Numbered from the stretch's first letter, positions 24,857 to 35,000 are shown. The stretch: 38,244 nucleotides of DNA from CAZEAP01 sp964510315 (GCA_964510315.1 CAZEAP010000033.1:1-38244); one strand, 5' to 3'. The notes: a model not told the origin generated them from the sequence alone. Program-made: numbers and translations.

Positions 24857-24946
24857 TCGTTTGCGCGAACACGGCCGCCGCAACGAGGCGGGGGCCTCCG
24901 GCAGATTCACCCTCAAACCACCCTCAAATCGACGGGAGGAGTCTAC

Positions 24947-26272
24947 ATGCTGGGATGCACGTATGGCAAAGCTTTTCGCACAACCGTCGGCGGCGGATCG
25001 TACGAGGAGGGCCTCACAGTGCACCTCCAGGGAGTGCCGCCCGGCCTGCTTATCCGGGAGGAGGAGATATACTCGGACCTGCTGCTGCGCAAGCCCGGCC
25101 AGGGGGAGCTTGCTTCCCCCCGGCGCGAGCCGGATATCCCGATAATCTACAGCGGCGTGAACCCCGCCGACACAATGCCCGGTTTCCACAACAAAGGATA
25201 CAGCAACGGCACGCCGTTCGTGATCCTTATCCCCAACCTGGACAGACACTTCGAGCACATCGAGCAGTACCGATCGACCAACCGCACCCCCCGCCCGGGC
25301 CACGCCTCCTACGCCTCCTACCAGAAGTACGGAGAGTGGGATGACGCCATCGGCGCCGGGTTTTTCAGCGGCCGTTACACCGCCACCCTCGTGGCCGCCG
25401 GCGCCGTGGCAAAGCGGGTCCTCAACGACCACGGAATCCACATCTGCGGCTACGTCAAAGAGGCAGCCGGCGTCCACGCGCCCGAGATGCCCCTGGAGAC
25501 CATCCGCACTCAGGTCGAAGCCTACAAGAGGATGCGGCGGGACAACGACCCGGTCTACCGCATGGTCTACGGGGAAGAGAGAATCGACCCGGAGATGCGG
25601 TTCCTGGAAAAGATGGCCGTGCTCGCCGAGGTAGAGAAAAAGGTCCCGGAGCTCAGCGAGCTGATGCAGTTCGATGAGCAAGCCGTGCGCGAGCAGTACG
25701 GCGTTCACCCCACGATGAACTGCCCGGACGTGGAGGTGGCCGACGCCATGTCGGAGCGGATCGTGCAGATACGGGACTCGGGGGATTCCAGCGGAGGTGT
25801 GGTCGAAGTGGTCGCCACCGGCCTGCCGGCCGGCATGGGCGAACCGGTCTTTGAGAAGCTCGACGGCGAGCTGGGGCGGATGCTCAGCATCGGCGCCGTC
25901 AAAGGCGTCGAGGTCGGTGCCGGCCACCGGGTGAAGGAGATGACCGGCTCGGAGTACAACGACCAGATGCGCGTCCGTGACGGCGAAGTGGTCTTCACGT
26001 CCAACAACGCCGGGGGCATAAACGGCGGACTGACCACGGGTCAGCCGGTGGTCGCTCGAATCACCGTCAAACCCACGCCCACCATCGCCAAACCACAGAA
26101 AACCATCGATAAAGTATCCCTGGAGAATGCCGAACTCGAAGCGGTCACCCGGCGCGACCCGACCATCGTGGCGCGGGCGTGGCCCGTGGCGGAAGCTTTT
26201 ATGGCGCTGGTTCTGGCCGATAAACTCATGCTTCACCTCGGCTACCGCGCGCTGGCACAGTTCGATGACTGA
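24947..26272 (+). CDS. aroC: divergent chorismate synthase
   Basis: AroC turns EPSP into chorismate, the last step of the shikimate pathway, with reduced FMN. Several family blocks are clear: RPGHASY (116-122, catalytic-type His119), GLPAGMGEPVFEKLDGELGRM, INAVKG-like IGAVKGVEVGAGH and NNAGGINGGLTTGQPVVARI. Two departures stand out. The N-terminal GESHG, with the second invariant His, reads GGSYEEG (Tyr19). The GGRxSARET block reads GAGFFSGRYTA. An insert of about 60 residues near 185-250 makes it 441 long, against 360-390 normally. GGGAGGAG precedes the ATG. It is likely still an AroC paralogue; whether it is active needs a test. Confidence 0.85.
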   Translation: MLGCTYGKAFRTTVGGGSYEEGLTVHLQGVPPGLLIREEEIYSDLLLRKPGQGELASPRREPDIPIIYSGVNPADTMPGFHNKGYSNGTPFVILIPNLDRHFEHIEQYRSTNRTPRPGHASYASYQKYGEWDDAIGAGFFSGRYTATLVAAGAVAKRVLNDHGIHICGYVKEAAGVHAPEMPLETIRTQVEAYKRMRRDNDPVYRMVYGEERIDPEMRFLEKMAVLAEVEKKVPELSELMQFDEQAVREQYGVHPTMNCPDVEVADAMSERIVQIRDSGDSSGGVVEVVATGLPAGMGEPVFEKLDGELGRMLSIGAVKGVEVGAGHRVKEMTGSEYNDQMRVRDGEVVFTSNNAGGINGGLTTGQPVVARITVKPTPTIAKPQKTIDKVSLENAELEAVTRRDPTIVARAWPVAEAFMALVLADKLMLHLGYRALAQFDD

Positions 26273-26423
26273 TTGCCCGCTCGGGGGCCGTCGCAGGCAC
26301 GTAAGCTTTTCGGCGGCCTGAGCGCCCGGGTCGGACGGCCGCAAAAAGGGGTAAGGGAGCGGCACGCCCCCAAACCAGCACCCTCCGGAGGTGTGCTTTG
26401 CCGCTGGCGCGCGTTCAGCTCTT

Positions 26424-26453
26424 TTGACAGGGGCCGCCGTCGGACGCTATCTT
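26424..26453 (+). promoter_or_regulatory. sigma-70-type promoter of the Ser/Thr kinase
   Basis: Exact TTGACA (26424-26429), 18 bp, TATCTT (26448-26453), 40 bases before the kinase ATG. Confidence 0.7.
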
Positions 26454-26493
26454 TTGTAGAGACTTCCCCTGCGGGCTCGCAAGCGGGAGCGCC

Positions 26494-28038
26494 ATGGAAT
26501 TCAAATGTCCCGGGTGCGGGGCCGAGTTCGAAGCGAACACGCCCGAACTCGACCAATCTGTCGAATGCCCCGAATGCGGCCACCGCTTCACCTACCCGGA
26601 AGCGCAGACGCAAATCGATCACCTCGGACCGCTGGTGCCCTCCTCTGTCCGCCCGGGGCAAGAGCTGAACGGGTTTTTGATTCAGGAGACCGTTGGCTTC
26701 GGAGGAATGGGCCAGGTCTTCAAAGCCGTCCAGCTCTCTCTGGACCGGGTGGTCGTGCTGAAAACACTTCCACCCGCCTTCGCCGAGGATCCGGTCCTGG
26801 TCCGTCGTTTCCACGAAGAAAGCTCCGCGCTGTCGGCGCTGAACCATCCCAACATCGTTACCATCTACGAGCGCGGCAACGTAGGAAAAGTGTACTTTTT
26901 CGCGATGGAGTTCGTGGACGGTCAGACGCTGAAGGAGATGGACTGGGACCACCGCGACGTCAGGAAGTTCGTCCACGTGGCAAAGGGCGTCGCTGCGGCT
27001 CTCAGCTACGCTCACGAAAGAGGAGTGATTCACAGAGATATTAAGCCGGCGAACGTGATGCTGAGCGAGCGGGGAGAGGTGAAAGTAACCGACTTCGGCC
27101 TGGCCGCGCTGATGAGGAGTGACGACCAAGAGGACGAGCGGGAGCCGGAGGCCGCCCTCATGGGCACGCCGGCCTACATGAGCCCGGAGCAGAAGGAAAA
27201 TCCGGCCGCCGTCGACGGCCGTTCGGACATCTTTTCGGCCGGCATGATGTTCTACGAACTGCTGACGGGACAGCGCTCCACCCTACCGCCGGAGCAACCC
27301 CCCAGCGAGGTATGCCCCGAAGCCGACCCGCGTCTGGACGATGTAGTCGTTCGCTGTCTGCGCGAAGACCCCGACCAGAGGTACGCCTCCGCCGGTGCGC
27401 TGTTGGAAGACCTGGAGGAGTTCAGTCAGACACTCGACCGCGCCCCTCCCTGCCCCAACTGCGGCAAACTAAACCCGGTGCGCAGCCGGACCTGCACGTA
27501 CTGCGGCTACGATCTGGACGAGATGTTCGACCTCTGCCCGGAGTGCAAGCAGCAGAACAGGAAAGACGTCAGGCGGTGCCTCTCCTGCGGAGCCGATCTG
27601 GAGAGAGGCCGCACACTGGTGCGCAAGAACATAGGGATGATGCTGCAGCAGGCCGACCGGCTGCGGCTGGATGAGAATTTTGACGAAGCCCTCGACGTCC
27701 TGGCGGAGATCCGGGAGATCGAGGGGCGGCACTTCGAAGGTGAGCGACAACGGGCCGCCGCCCTCGCCAAGACGGTTCGGGATCAGCGCCGGGAGACCGC
27801 CCGGAGACATTATCAAGAAGCCAAACGCATACTGCGGGAAGGCCGCTTCAAGGAAGCCATCGAGCTGTTCAAGGAAGTTCCCGAAGACATCCGGGACACC
27901 GGGCCCGATATCGAGCGGACCCGGCGCTTCCAGCAACGGCTGGCGGCCGAAAGAAGGTCCGAAGCCATAACCAACCTGATGCTGCTGGCGGTGGGGTTAA
28001 TCCTGGTACTGGTCGTCCTGCTGTTCGCCTTTCTGTAG
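26494..28038 (+). CDS. zinc-ribbon Ser/Thr protein kinase with C-terminal anchor
   Basis: This 514-residue eukaryote-like kinase has a zinc ribbon (C5, C8, C25, C28), a kinase domain (about 60-315) with GFGGMG loop, Lys90 in VVVLK, HRDIKPANV (Asp182) and DFG (200-202), and two more zinc ribbons (C320, C323, C334, C337 and C348, C351, C362, C365). Helical repeat-like segments (about 375-490) and one C-terminal membrane helix (about 491-512) follow. All catalytic residues are present, so it should be active, and the tail anchor places it at the inner membrane with the kinase in the cytosol. Phospho-Thr targets would fit FHA readers such as the activator at 18.7 kb (inference). SD GCGGGAG. Confidence 0.93.
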   Translation: MEFKCPGCGAEFEANTPELDQSVECPECGHRFTYPEAQTQIDHLGPLVPSSVRPGQELNGFLIQETVGFGGMGQVFKAVQLSLDRVVVLKTLPPAFAEDPVLVRRFHEESSALSALNHPNIVTIYERGNVGKVYFFAMEFVDGQTLKEMDWDHRDVRKFVHVAKGVAAALSYAHERGVIHRDIKPANVMLSERGEVKVTDFGLAALMRSDDQEDEREPEAALMGTPAYMSPEQKENPAAVDGRSDIFSAGMMFYELLTGQRSTLPPEQPPSEVCPEADPRLDDVVVRCLREDPDQRYASAGALLEDLEEFSQTLDRAPPCPNCGKLNPVRSRTCTYCGYDLDEMFDLCPECKQQNRKDVRRCLSCGADLERGRTLVRKNIGMMLQQADRLRLDENFDEALDVLAEIREIEGRHFEGERQRAAALAKTVRDQRRETARRHYQEAKRILREGRFKEAIELFKEVPEDIRDTGPDIERTRRFQQRLAAERRSEAITNLMLLAVGLILVLVVLLFAFL

Positions 28039-28077
28039 AGCAGCCACCCGTGCTCTGACCAACGGCGCGGCTTACCC

Positions 28078-28308
28078 TTAGTTCTCTTCCTCCGGATCTT
28101 CGCCCTCTGAGGGCCGGTAGGAGCCGAGTTCGGCGCGGAGCCGGACGTTCATGACCATAAGGCGAACAATGGCGATCACGGCGAAGGTCAGGCCGAGCAC
28201 GTTGAAATAGTCCAGAACCTTCGACTCGTGAATTCCGCCGACGGCAATCATGATCGCCGCCGTGTAGCCGATACCCTCCAGCACTTTCAGTTTTACTTCG
28301 GAGTTCAT
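28078..28308 (-). CDS. small two-helix membrane protein
   Basis: This 76-residue protein starts MNSEVKLKVLEGIGYTA, with two hydrophobic segments (about 14-30 and 38-56) and an acidic tail ending SEGEDPEEEN. No family is recognised. The ATG at 28308 follows GGAG by 7 bases; the frame's upstream extension is not supported, because a promoter at 28372-28401 and the ribosome site fit this start. It is transcribed from its own promoter, placed directly after the terminator of the NYN gene. Confidence 0.65.
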   Translation of the reverse strand: MNSEVKLKVLEGIGYTAAIMIAVGGIHESKVLDYFNVLGLTFAVIAIVRLMVMNVRLRAELGSYRPSEGEDPEEEN

Positions 28309-28371
28309 GGCCCATCTCCGGGTGATAGTCGAGCCTGGCCGACGCGGGGGCTGCCGCCCGCCCAACACCGC

Positions 28372-28401
28372 TTTATATCGAGACAGTTACCCCAATTGCA
28401 A
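28372..28401 (-). promoter_or_regulatory. sigma-70-type promoter of the small membrane protein
   Basis: On the minus strand: TTGCAA (28401-28396), 18 bp, TATAAA (28377-28372). Confidence 0.6.
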
Positions 28402-28442
28402 AAAAGATGCCGGCGGGCATGCTTCCTCCCCGCCGGCATCTT
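28400..28442 (-). terminator. Rho-independent terminator of the NYN gene
   Basis: A perfect 14-bp stem (arms 28404-28417 and 28429-28442, loop of 11) is followed on the minus strand by six T. It ends the minus-strand NYN transcript. Confidence 0.85.
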
Positions 28443-28460
28443 GTTCTCTTCGTGGGCTGC

Positions 28461-29093
28461 TCAGTCGTCGCCGCCGTAGACCTCCGGATAGCGCGAGATG
28501 ACTTCTCGCTCGGGCTCCTCCTCTTTCTCCTCGTGGCTCCTCTGGCGGGCCTGCCGAACGAACTTTTCCTCTTTGAACAGCACTTCCTGGGTGATGGTGA
28601 CGAACTGATGGCACTCCCGCATCAGCTCGTTGGAGGTGCTGGGCTCAAAGGAGTAAACCTCCGTGCGGCAGCCGCGGGCCTTCAGGGCCTGCACGAGCGG
28701 CACGTAGTCGCCGTCCCCGCTCACCAGTGCCAGGCAGTCCAGCTTCGGCTCGAGGGTAAGGGCGTCCAGGCCGATCTCCATCTTCCAGTCGCCCTTGCTG
28801 GAGCCGTCATCCCGGATGGTCAACTCCTTCTCCTTGACCTCGTAGCCGCTCCGGCGGAGGGCCTCCAGGAAACTGCTCTGGTCCACGTCGGCCTTGCACA
28901 CCACGTAGGCGATCGCCCTGACCAGTTTCCGTCCCCGGGTTATGGCCTCCAGGAGTTTGCTGTAATCAATTTTGGACTGATAAAGCGATTTTGCCGAATA
29001 GAACATGTTCTGCACGTCGACGAATATCGCCAGCCGTTGATCGGTTCCTTCGTAGATTGTATGTAACACCGCTACAAAGCCCTTCCAAATCAT
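28461..29093 (-). CDS. NYN-domain (LabA/DUF88-type) nuclease
   Basis: This is a PIN-like NYN-domain protein, predicted to be an RNase. The acidic site is visible in LAIFVDVQNMFYSAK (first Asp), the middle KADVDQ/KGDWKMEIGLDA and the SGDGDYVPLV segment. A C-terminal Glu/Lys/Arg-rich tail may bind RNA or membranes. I use the ATG at 29093; a GTG at 29069 preceded by GGAAGGG is equally plausible. The promoter at 29148-29176 excludes the longer frame to 29237. It is divergent from the DUF3179 gene and ends at a strong terminator. Confidence 0.85.
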   Translation of the reverse strand: MIWKGFVAVLHTIYEGTDQRLAIFVDVQNMFYSAKSLYQSKIDYSKLLEAITRGRKLVRAIAYVVCKADVDQSSFLEALRRSGYEVKEKELTIRDDGSSKGDWKMEIGLDALTLEPKLDCLALVSGDGDYVPLVQALKARGCRTEVYSFEPSTSNELMRECHQFVTITQEVLFKEEKFVRQARQRSHEEKEEEPEREVISRYPEVYGGDD

Positions 29094-29147
29094 GGGGAGT
29101 AAGAAGAACTCGCGACGTAAAAACCGGGGTTGCAAGCCGAACGAGGG

Positions 29148-29176
29148 AGTGTAGCTTCTCTCGGCGGCACCTTCAA
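29148..29176 (-). promoter_or_regulatory. sigma-70-type promoter of the NYN gene
   Basis: On the minus strand: TTGAAG (29176-29171), 17 bp, TACACT (29153-29148). Confidence 0.55.
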
Positions 29177-29299
29177 CCGAATCGCCCCTTTCGCCGGCCT
29201 TCCCCGCTTTGCCTGAGCCGCCCCGCTGTGGTAGCATTGCGGGTCATCTTGAGGGCAAAGTACCTTCCCTAAGCAGAGCACTGGACGGCAGGAGCGCCC

Positions 29300-30553
29300 A
29301 TGTCCGAAACCGACTCGCCGCCTGAAGAACCACGGCCTGCTGCGACGCCGGAGGAGCCCGCACCGACCGCCCTCGGGCGCAACATCTGGCTGCTGGTCAT
29401 CATCATATTCGTCGTCCTGCTGGCCTGGGTGTTGTCACTGCTCTGGGACCTTCGGCCGGAACCGGAGCCGGCGGCGCCCCCAGCCCGGCAAACCCGCCAG
29501 CCGCCCCAGCCCACCGCCACGTCCGCTGCGCCGCCGGCCCAACCCGTGCAGGCGCTGAAGGTCATCGGCACCCCGCAGCGGGTCATCCTTGCGGCACCCC
29601 CGAAGTCGCTGGGACCCCGGGGTGAACTCTACCGGACGGCACGCCTCTTCGACGTCACCCGCACCTGGGAGGCATTCAAGCCGGAGCGGCTCGAACGCCT
29701 GCCCGGGCGCCTGGCCGATCAGTTTCCCGTGCTCCAAACCGCCGGAAAGCAACGGGAGATGTTCCGTTCCGCCGCACAGTTCCCGGAACTCGAAGGCGAC
29801 GACCGGATCGTTGTCGTCCGGCACGCCGGCCGCAGCCGCGGCTACCCGGTCGAGATACTCAAGCGCCGGGCCGGCGTGCGTGACCTCCTGGGCGGGACCT
29901 CCGTGTTCGTCTGCTGGAGCCCTTTCACACAGGCCCCGGCGTGCCTGGCGGCCCCTGAAGATGAGGGTCCCGTCGACTGGCGTGACGCCGGCCTGTTCTA
30001 CCGGGGCAACAACGTTTACTACGACCCCGCGACCGGTTCCCTGTGGGACGGTTTCTCGGGGGCCGCCATCGCCGGGCCGCGGGCCGGCAGCCGTGCGCGC
30101 CTCCTGCCCGTGGAGGTATGGCCGCTGGCGAAGTGGCGCGAGAAGAATCCTGATGCCCCGGTCCTGCACTCCGACGCCCCGGGGCCCCAGCTTCTCACCA
30201 CCTCCGATTACCTTGCGTCGCCGAGCATGCCCGTCGTCCTGAAGAACCAGCCTCCCGCCACACAGCTCAACGGGAAGGCGTTCGTTCTCGGCGTCTCCCA
30301 CGCCGGGCGGGCAAAGGCTTACCCCCTGGCCGAGGCCCTTCGCAGCGGGCAGGCGCCGCTCACCGATACCGTCGGCGAAAGGGAGATAACGGTTCACCCC
30401 ACCTCCCCGCGCACCGGTTACGCCGTCGCGTCCGGCGGACCCGTCCGGGCGACGGTCATGCTCTGGTTTGCCTGGAAGGAACTCCACCCGCAGACGGGAC
30501 TGTGGTCCGCTCCGACCGAAGCGACTCCGCCCCCCGCGCAGCCCACCCCGTAA
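29300..30553 (+). CDS. membrane-anchored DUF3179 protein
   Basis: An N-terminal Pro/Glu-rich stretch precedes one membrane helix (about residues 30-50). A Pro/Ala-rich linker and a DUF3179 domain follow. Typical DUF3179 elements are DRIVVVRHAGRSRGYPVEIL, the Cys-containing GGTSVFVCWSPFT, GVSHAGRAKAYPL and the C-terminal MLWFAWKELHP. The function of DUF3179 is unknown. Large parts should be outside the inner membrane. The ATG at 29300 has GGCAGGAG upstream. Its end overlaps the convergent flavoprotein gene by about 98 bp. Confidence 0.85.
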   Translation: MSETDSPPEEPRPAATPEEPAPTALGRNIWLLVIIIFVVLLAWVLSLLWDLRPEPEPAAPPARQTRQPPQPTATSAAPPAQPVQALKVIGTPQRVILAAPPKSLGPRGELYRTARLFDVTRTWEAFKPERLERLPGRLADQFPVLQTAGKQREMFRSAAQFPELEGDDRIVVVRHAGRSRGYPVEILKRRAGVRDLLGGTSVFVCWSPFTQAPACLAAPEDEGPVDWRDAGLFYRGNNVYYDPATGSLWDGFSGAAIAGPRAGSRARLLPVEVWPLAKWREKNPDAPVLHSDAPGPQLLTTSDYLASPSMPVVLKNQPPATQLNGKAFVLGVSHAGRAKAYPLAEALRSGQAPLTDTVGEREITVHPTSPRTGYAVASGGPVRATVMLWFAWKELHPQTGLWSAPTEATPPPAQPTP

Positions 30554-31739
30554 TCCGCCGCCGGCCAACCCCCAGCACCATCCGCATCAGCCGGAGCGGA
30601 GAGGCCAGGAACCGCAGCGGCACGTCCCCGGTCAGCATCCAGGAAAGACGGTCCGCCAGCACTTCGTCACCGCCGCCGCATGCCACCAGGGCATTGACGC
30701 TCGCCGGCCAGCGGAGGGCCCGCCGGGCCCACCGGGCCTGTCGGAACCGGCGCCCGCAGGTGCGCCGTACGGCGGCCGCGTAACTCCCCAGGCCCCTGGC
30801 CGACAAATCTCCCTCATCCAGGGCCCGACCGATGGTCAGGGCGGCGAGGCGCCCGGTCTCCAGTGCACCCCGGATGCCCTCCCCGTTGGAAGGGGTCGCC
30901 GCACCCGCGGCGTCACCTACCGCCAGCAGCCGCTCGGCCACCAGCCGCGCCCCCCGCAGCCCCGTTCGCAGCGGTGCGCACCGCACGGGGGACACTCGAG
31001 CCGCGTCCCGAAGCGCATCGCCGGAGACCAAGGAATCCCGGACGAAACGGTCGAACTTCTGCCGGAGGCTCAACTTGCCGACGGCCTGGAGATGGACCGC
31101 CACCCCGACGTTCGCCCGCCCGCCTCCCATCGGAAATATCCAGCCGAACCCCGGCAGCAGGTAGCGGTCGAAGGAATGCACGATCTTCTCGTCCGGACAT
31201 CGCACACCCTCGAAGTACGCCCGACAACCGAGGGCCGAAGGTCCGGCCGGCACGCCCAGCAGACCGGCGGCCTTCAGGGCGGCCGCGTTGCATCCGGTGG
31301 CCAGCACCACGCATCGCCCCAGCGCCTCCTCCCCGTCGGCCGTCTGGACCGCGACGGCGGCCCGCCGGCGACTCAGCCCGATGAACTCGCGGCCGGGCAG
31401 GAACTCGGCGCCCGCCGCCTGCGCCCGGTCCAGAAGCCGCCTGTCCAGCTCCCGGCGGCGCAGCGTCGCCCCCGGCTCAGCGGTGTATGTGGTCATGCGC
31501 CGGCCGTTCGGCGCCACCACAAGGCTGCCCGTAATGCGGCAGGCATCCTCCCGAATCCCCTCGAGACCCATGCGGTCGAGCAGGGCCAGCGAGTAGGGGC
31601 TGAGGGCGTCCCCGCACACCTTCCCGCGGGGGAACTCCGCCCGGTCCAGCAGCGCGACGCGCGCGCCCCCCTTCGCCAGGTGGTAAGCCGCCGAACAGCC
31701 CGCCGGACCGGCCCCAACCACTATGACGTCCGTTGCCAT
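30456..31739 (-). CDS. geranylgeranyl-reductase-type FAD-dependent oxidoreductase
   Basis: This 427-residue flavoprotein belongs to the geranylgeranyl reductase/halogenase-like group, which reduces isoprenoid double bonds or oxidises related substrates. The FAD dinucleotide fold is VIVVGAGPAGCSAAYHLAKGG (residues 5-25). FPRGKVCGD is a typical substrate-site motif and GDAAGAATPSNGEGI binds the FAD pyrophosphate. The ATG at 31739 gives a start right at the fold; the longer frame to 31817 would begin upstream of the predicted transcript start. Possible substrates come from the MEP pathway (IspD here). The last 33 residues overlap the convergent DUF3179 gene. Confidence 0.88.
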   Translation of the reverse strand: MATDVIVVGAGPAGCSAAYHLAKGGARVALLDRAEFPRGKVCGDALSPYSLALLDRMGLEGIREDACRITGSLVVAPNGRRMTTYTAEPGATLRRRELDRRLLDRAQAAGAEFLPGREFIGLSRRRAAVAVQTADGEEALGRCVVLATGCNAAALKAAGLLGVPAGPSALGCRAYFEGVRCPDEKIVHSFDRYLLPGFGWIFPMGGGRANVGVAVHLQAVGKLSLRQKFDRFVRDSLVSGDALRDAARVSPVRCAPLRTGLRGARLVAERLLAVGDAAGAATPSNGEGIRGALETGRLAALTIGRALDEGDLSARGLGSYAAAVRRTCGRRFRQARWARRALRWPASVNALVACGGGDEVLADRLSWMLTGDVPLRFLASPLRLMRMVLGVGRRRITGWAARGAESLRSERTTVPSAGGVPSRQTRA

Positions 31740-31784
31740 GCGTCCGCACCGCCGGAGGAAAGAGAAGGTGTTCTCGCGCCCCGT

Positions 31785-31813
31785 AGTATAGCCCCGATGA
31801 GCGCCCCGTGCAG
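31785..31813 (-). promoter_or_regulatory. likely promoter of the flavoprotein gene
   Basis: On the minus strand: weak -35 CTGCAC (31813-31808), 17 bp, TATACT (31790-31785). Confidence 0.4.
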
Positions 31814-32009
31814 GCACAGGCGGCGGAAAGGCGGAACCGGCACCTCGGCCGTAGTGCTTCAGGCCCCGCCCGGCGCGGCAAACTCAAGGCGTATGGCGTA
31901 ATCGTCGCCGTTTTCCACCCGCGTGGCGCCGGGTTCCCCGTCCGGACCGACCGACCGCAGCTCCGGCGATCGGGCGCGCCGCCGCACAGGGTTTTTCCGC
32001 GGCCCGCCC

Positions 32010-32038
32010 TTGCAGCCCTTTTTATATAAAGGTATAGT
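32010..32038 (+). promoter_or_regulatory. sigma-70-type promoter of dnaE
   Basis: TTGCAG (32010-32015), 17 bp, TATAGT (32033-32038). It gives a leader of about 22 bases before the ATG at 32067 and excludes the in-frame start at 31923. Confidence 0.65.
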
Positions 32039-32066
32039 GCATGTGCAGCACGGAACGAGCCGGTAC

Positions 32067-35000
32067 ATGGATTTCATACACCTCCACGTCCATTCGAACT
32101 ACAGCCTCCTGCAGGGTACCTTCGGCGTCGATGGCCTGGTGGAGGCGGCCGCGGAGCGGGATGCACCCGCCGTGGCCCTCACCGACACCAACGCCCTCTA
32201 CGGGGCCATGTTCTTCTACGAGGCCGCCCGGGAGGCCGGGATCAAGCCCATCATCGGCGCCGAGCTGGTCTGCGGACCCCGGCAGTGCGTCTGCCTGGCG
32301 GCCGACCGCCGGGGCTACGCCAACCTCTGCCGCATCATCACCGAACGCCAGCTCGCCATAGGACCCCACACCGACGGGGCGGGCGGGTTCGAGCTGCCCT
32401 CCTCCATCGCCGCCGACCCCGATGGACTGTTCATGCTGTCGGCCACTCCCTCGGTGCTGAAACGGCTCAAGGGGGACGTGCCCGACGATCGCCTCTACGC
32501 GGAGCTGCGCGCGGACGAACCGGGCTCCTTCGAGACCCGCTGTCCCGCCATCCGCGGGGAGGGGGCCGGATCGGCGTCGCGCCGCCGGGGCGCGCCGGTT
32601 GCCGACGTTGCCGACCGCCTGGGCATCCCTCCCGTGGCCACCGTCAACGTCAACTGCCTCCATCCCGAGGACCGCCCCACCCACCGGGTGCTCAGCGCCA
32701 TCCGGGAGAACGTCACGCTCAAGGAGCTGAACAGGGACGATCCCCGCCTGGCCGGGGCGCACTCCCGCTACCTGTCCGCCGACCGGGTGGCCGAACGGCT
32801 GCCGGCGGCCCTCCGCGGGGAAGCCATGCGCAACACCCGCCGCATCGCCGAGCAGTGCAACCTGGAGCTGGAGACGGAGGTCCCCCGTTTCCCCAAAGCC
32901 GACCTGCCGCGGGAGGTCTCCCCCTGCGAACGCCTCCGCCAGGTGGCCTTCGCCGGGGCCCGCAGGCGCTACGGCAAGGTGGGCCGGAGGGTCAGGGAAC
33001 GACTCCGCAAGGAACTCGGCGTCATCGAGAAGCTCAACTTCTGCGACTATTTCCTGGTGGTGCGCGACATCGTGGAGTTCGCCGAACGGGAGGACATCCC
33101 CCACGTGGGCCGGGGTTCGGCCGCCAACAGCATCGTCAGCTACTGCCTGGGCATCTCGGCGGTGGACCCGCTGAAGTTCAACCTCTACTTCGAGCGGTTC
33201 CTCAACGAGTTCCGCACCGACGTGCCGGACATCGACATCGACTTCTGCTGGCGCCGGCGCGACGAGGTGCTGGACTACGTCTACGAGCGTCACGGGGCGG
33301 AGCGCGTGGCCATGGTCTCCACCCACTCCACCCTGAAGGCGCGCTCGGCCTTCCGGGACGTCGCACGGACGATGGGCCTGCCGATGGACGAGATCAACGC
33401 CCACAGCAAGCTGCTGCCCCGCTTCTCGGCCTCCGGCATCGAGGAGGCCCTGGAGATGTTCCCGGAGATGAGGGACTCCCCCATCGCGAAGGAGCCGTGG
33501 CGCACCGTCGTGGACGCCGCCCTGAAGATAGACGGCCACGTCCGGCACCTCAGCGTGCACCTCGGCGGGCTGGTCGTCGGGGACCGCCCCCTCACCTGGT
33601 ACACCCCCCTGGAACGCAGCACCAAGGGGGTCGTTGTCACCCAGTACGAGATGGACGGCATCGGGATGACCGGACTGGTGAAGATGGACCTGCTTGGGCA
33701 GCGCTCCCTCTCCATCGTCTCGGAGGCGGCACGGAACGTGGAGGCCCGCCGCGGCACGCCGGTCCACCTGGAGAACCTCCCCGACCGGGACTCCGCTACC
33801 GCTGCTGTGCTCAAAAGCGGGCGGACCATGGGATGCTTCCAGATCGAATCTCCCGGCATGCGCCAGCTCCTCCAGAAGCTGCAGGCCGAAAGCATCATGG
33901 AGCTGATCCAGGGGCTCTCGCTGATCCGCCCCGGCCCCTCCAGCAGCGGCATGAAGGAGGCGTTCATCCGGCGCTGCCGGGGCGAGGAGCCCGTCCGCTA
34001 CCCCACTGCCCTGCTGGAGGAGGCGCTCTCGGAGACCTACGGCGTGATGCTCTACCAGGAGGACATCCTGCGGGTGGCCGAGGCGGTCGCCGGGTTCTCC
34101 CTGGCGGAGGGAGATGAACTCCGCAAGCTCATCTCGAAGAACCGCTCCCGCGAGAGGCTCCACCAGTTCAAGGAACGGTTCGTCGACGGCGCCGTCGGGC
34201 GGGGCGTGGAACGGGAGGTGGCGGAGAACATCTGGTCGCAAATCGAGAGCTTCGCCGCCTACTCCTACTGCAAGGCCCACGCCAGCACCTACGGGCACAT
34301 CTCCTACCAGGCCGCCTACCTGAAGGCCCACCACCCGGCCGAATTCCTGGCGGCCGTCCTGGCCAACAAGGCCGGCTTCTACAGCCCGCGCACCTACCTG
34401 GCCGACGCCCGCCGGTTCAACGTGGACGTCCTGCCCCCGGACGTGAACCGCAGCGACGTGGAGTGCTCCCCGGAAGGCGACGCCATCCGCCCCGGACTCG
34501 AGTTCGTGCGGTCCCTCTCGATTCGCACGATCGAACGGATGCTGGGGGAGCGCCGGAAGAGGCCGTTCGCCTCGCTGGAGGATTTCCACAACCGCGTCCG
34601 GGCGCCGCGGCAGGAGCTGGAGAACCTCATCCTCTGCGGCGCCTTCGACTCCTTCAGCACGACCCGGCCCACCCTGATGATGAAAATGGAAAGCCTGCTC
34701 AGCCGCGATCGATCCCCGCCCCGACGCCGGCCCGAGACCGACCCCGGCGAGAACGCCCTCTTCGCCCCGGACGAGGCGCCGCCGCCCCCCGCCCCGGAAA
34801 CGGTGAACGTGCCGGAACAGCCCCCCTATCCCCTGCCGGAACGCATACTGGGGGAGCTGCGGGTCCTCGGTTTCAGCCATTCCGGGCATCCGCTGGACGC
34901 CTGGGAAGGCACCCTGCCGAAGGGCGGCGGGCGACCGCCGCGGGCGCTCAGCTTCCAACTGGAATCCCGCGCCGGGCGGGAGGTCAGCTTCATCGGCTGG

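Noticed and set aside
24719..26365. Long minus-strand frame opposite aroC
   Set aside because: No start signal or family motif; the plus strand has a clear AroC with ribosome site.
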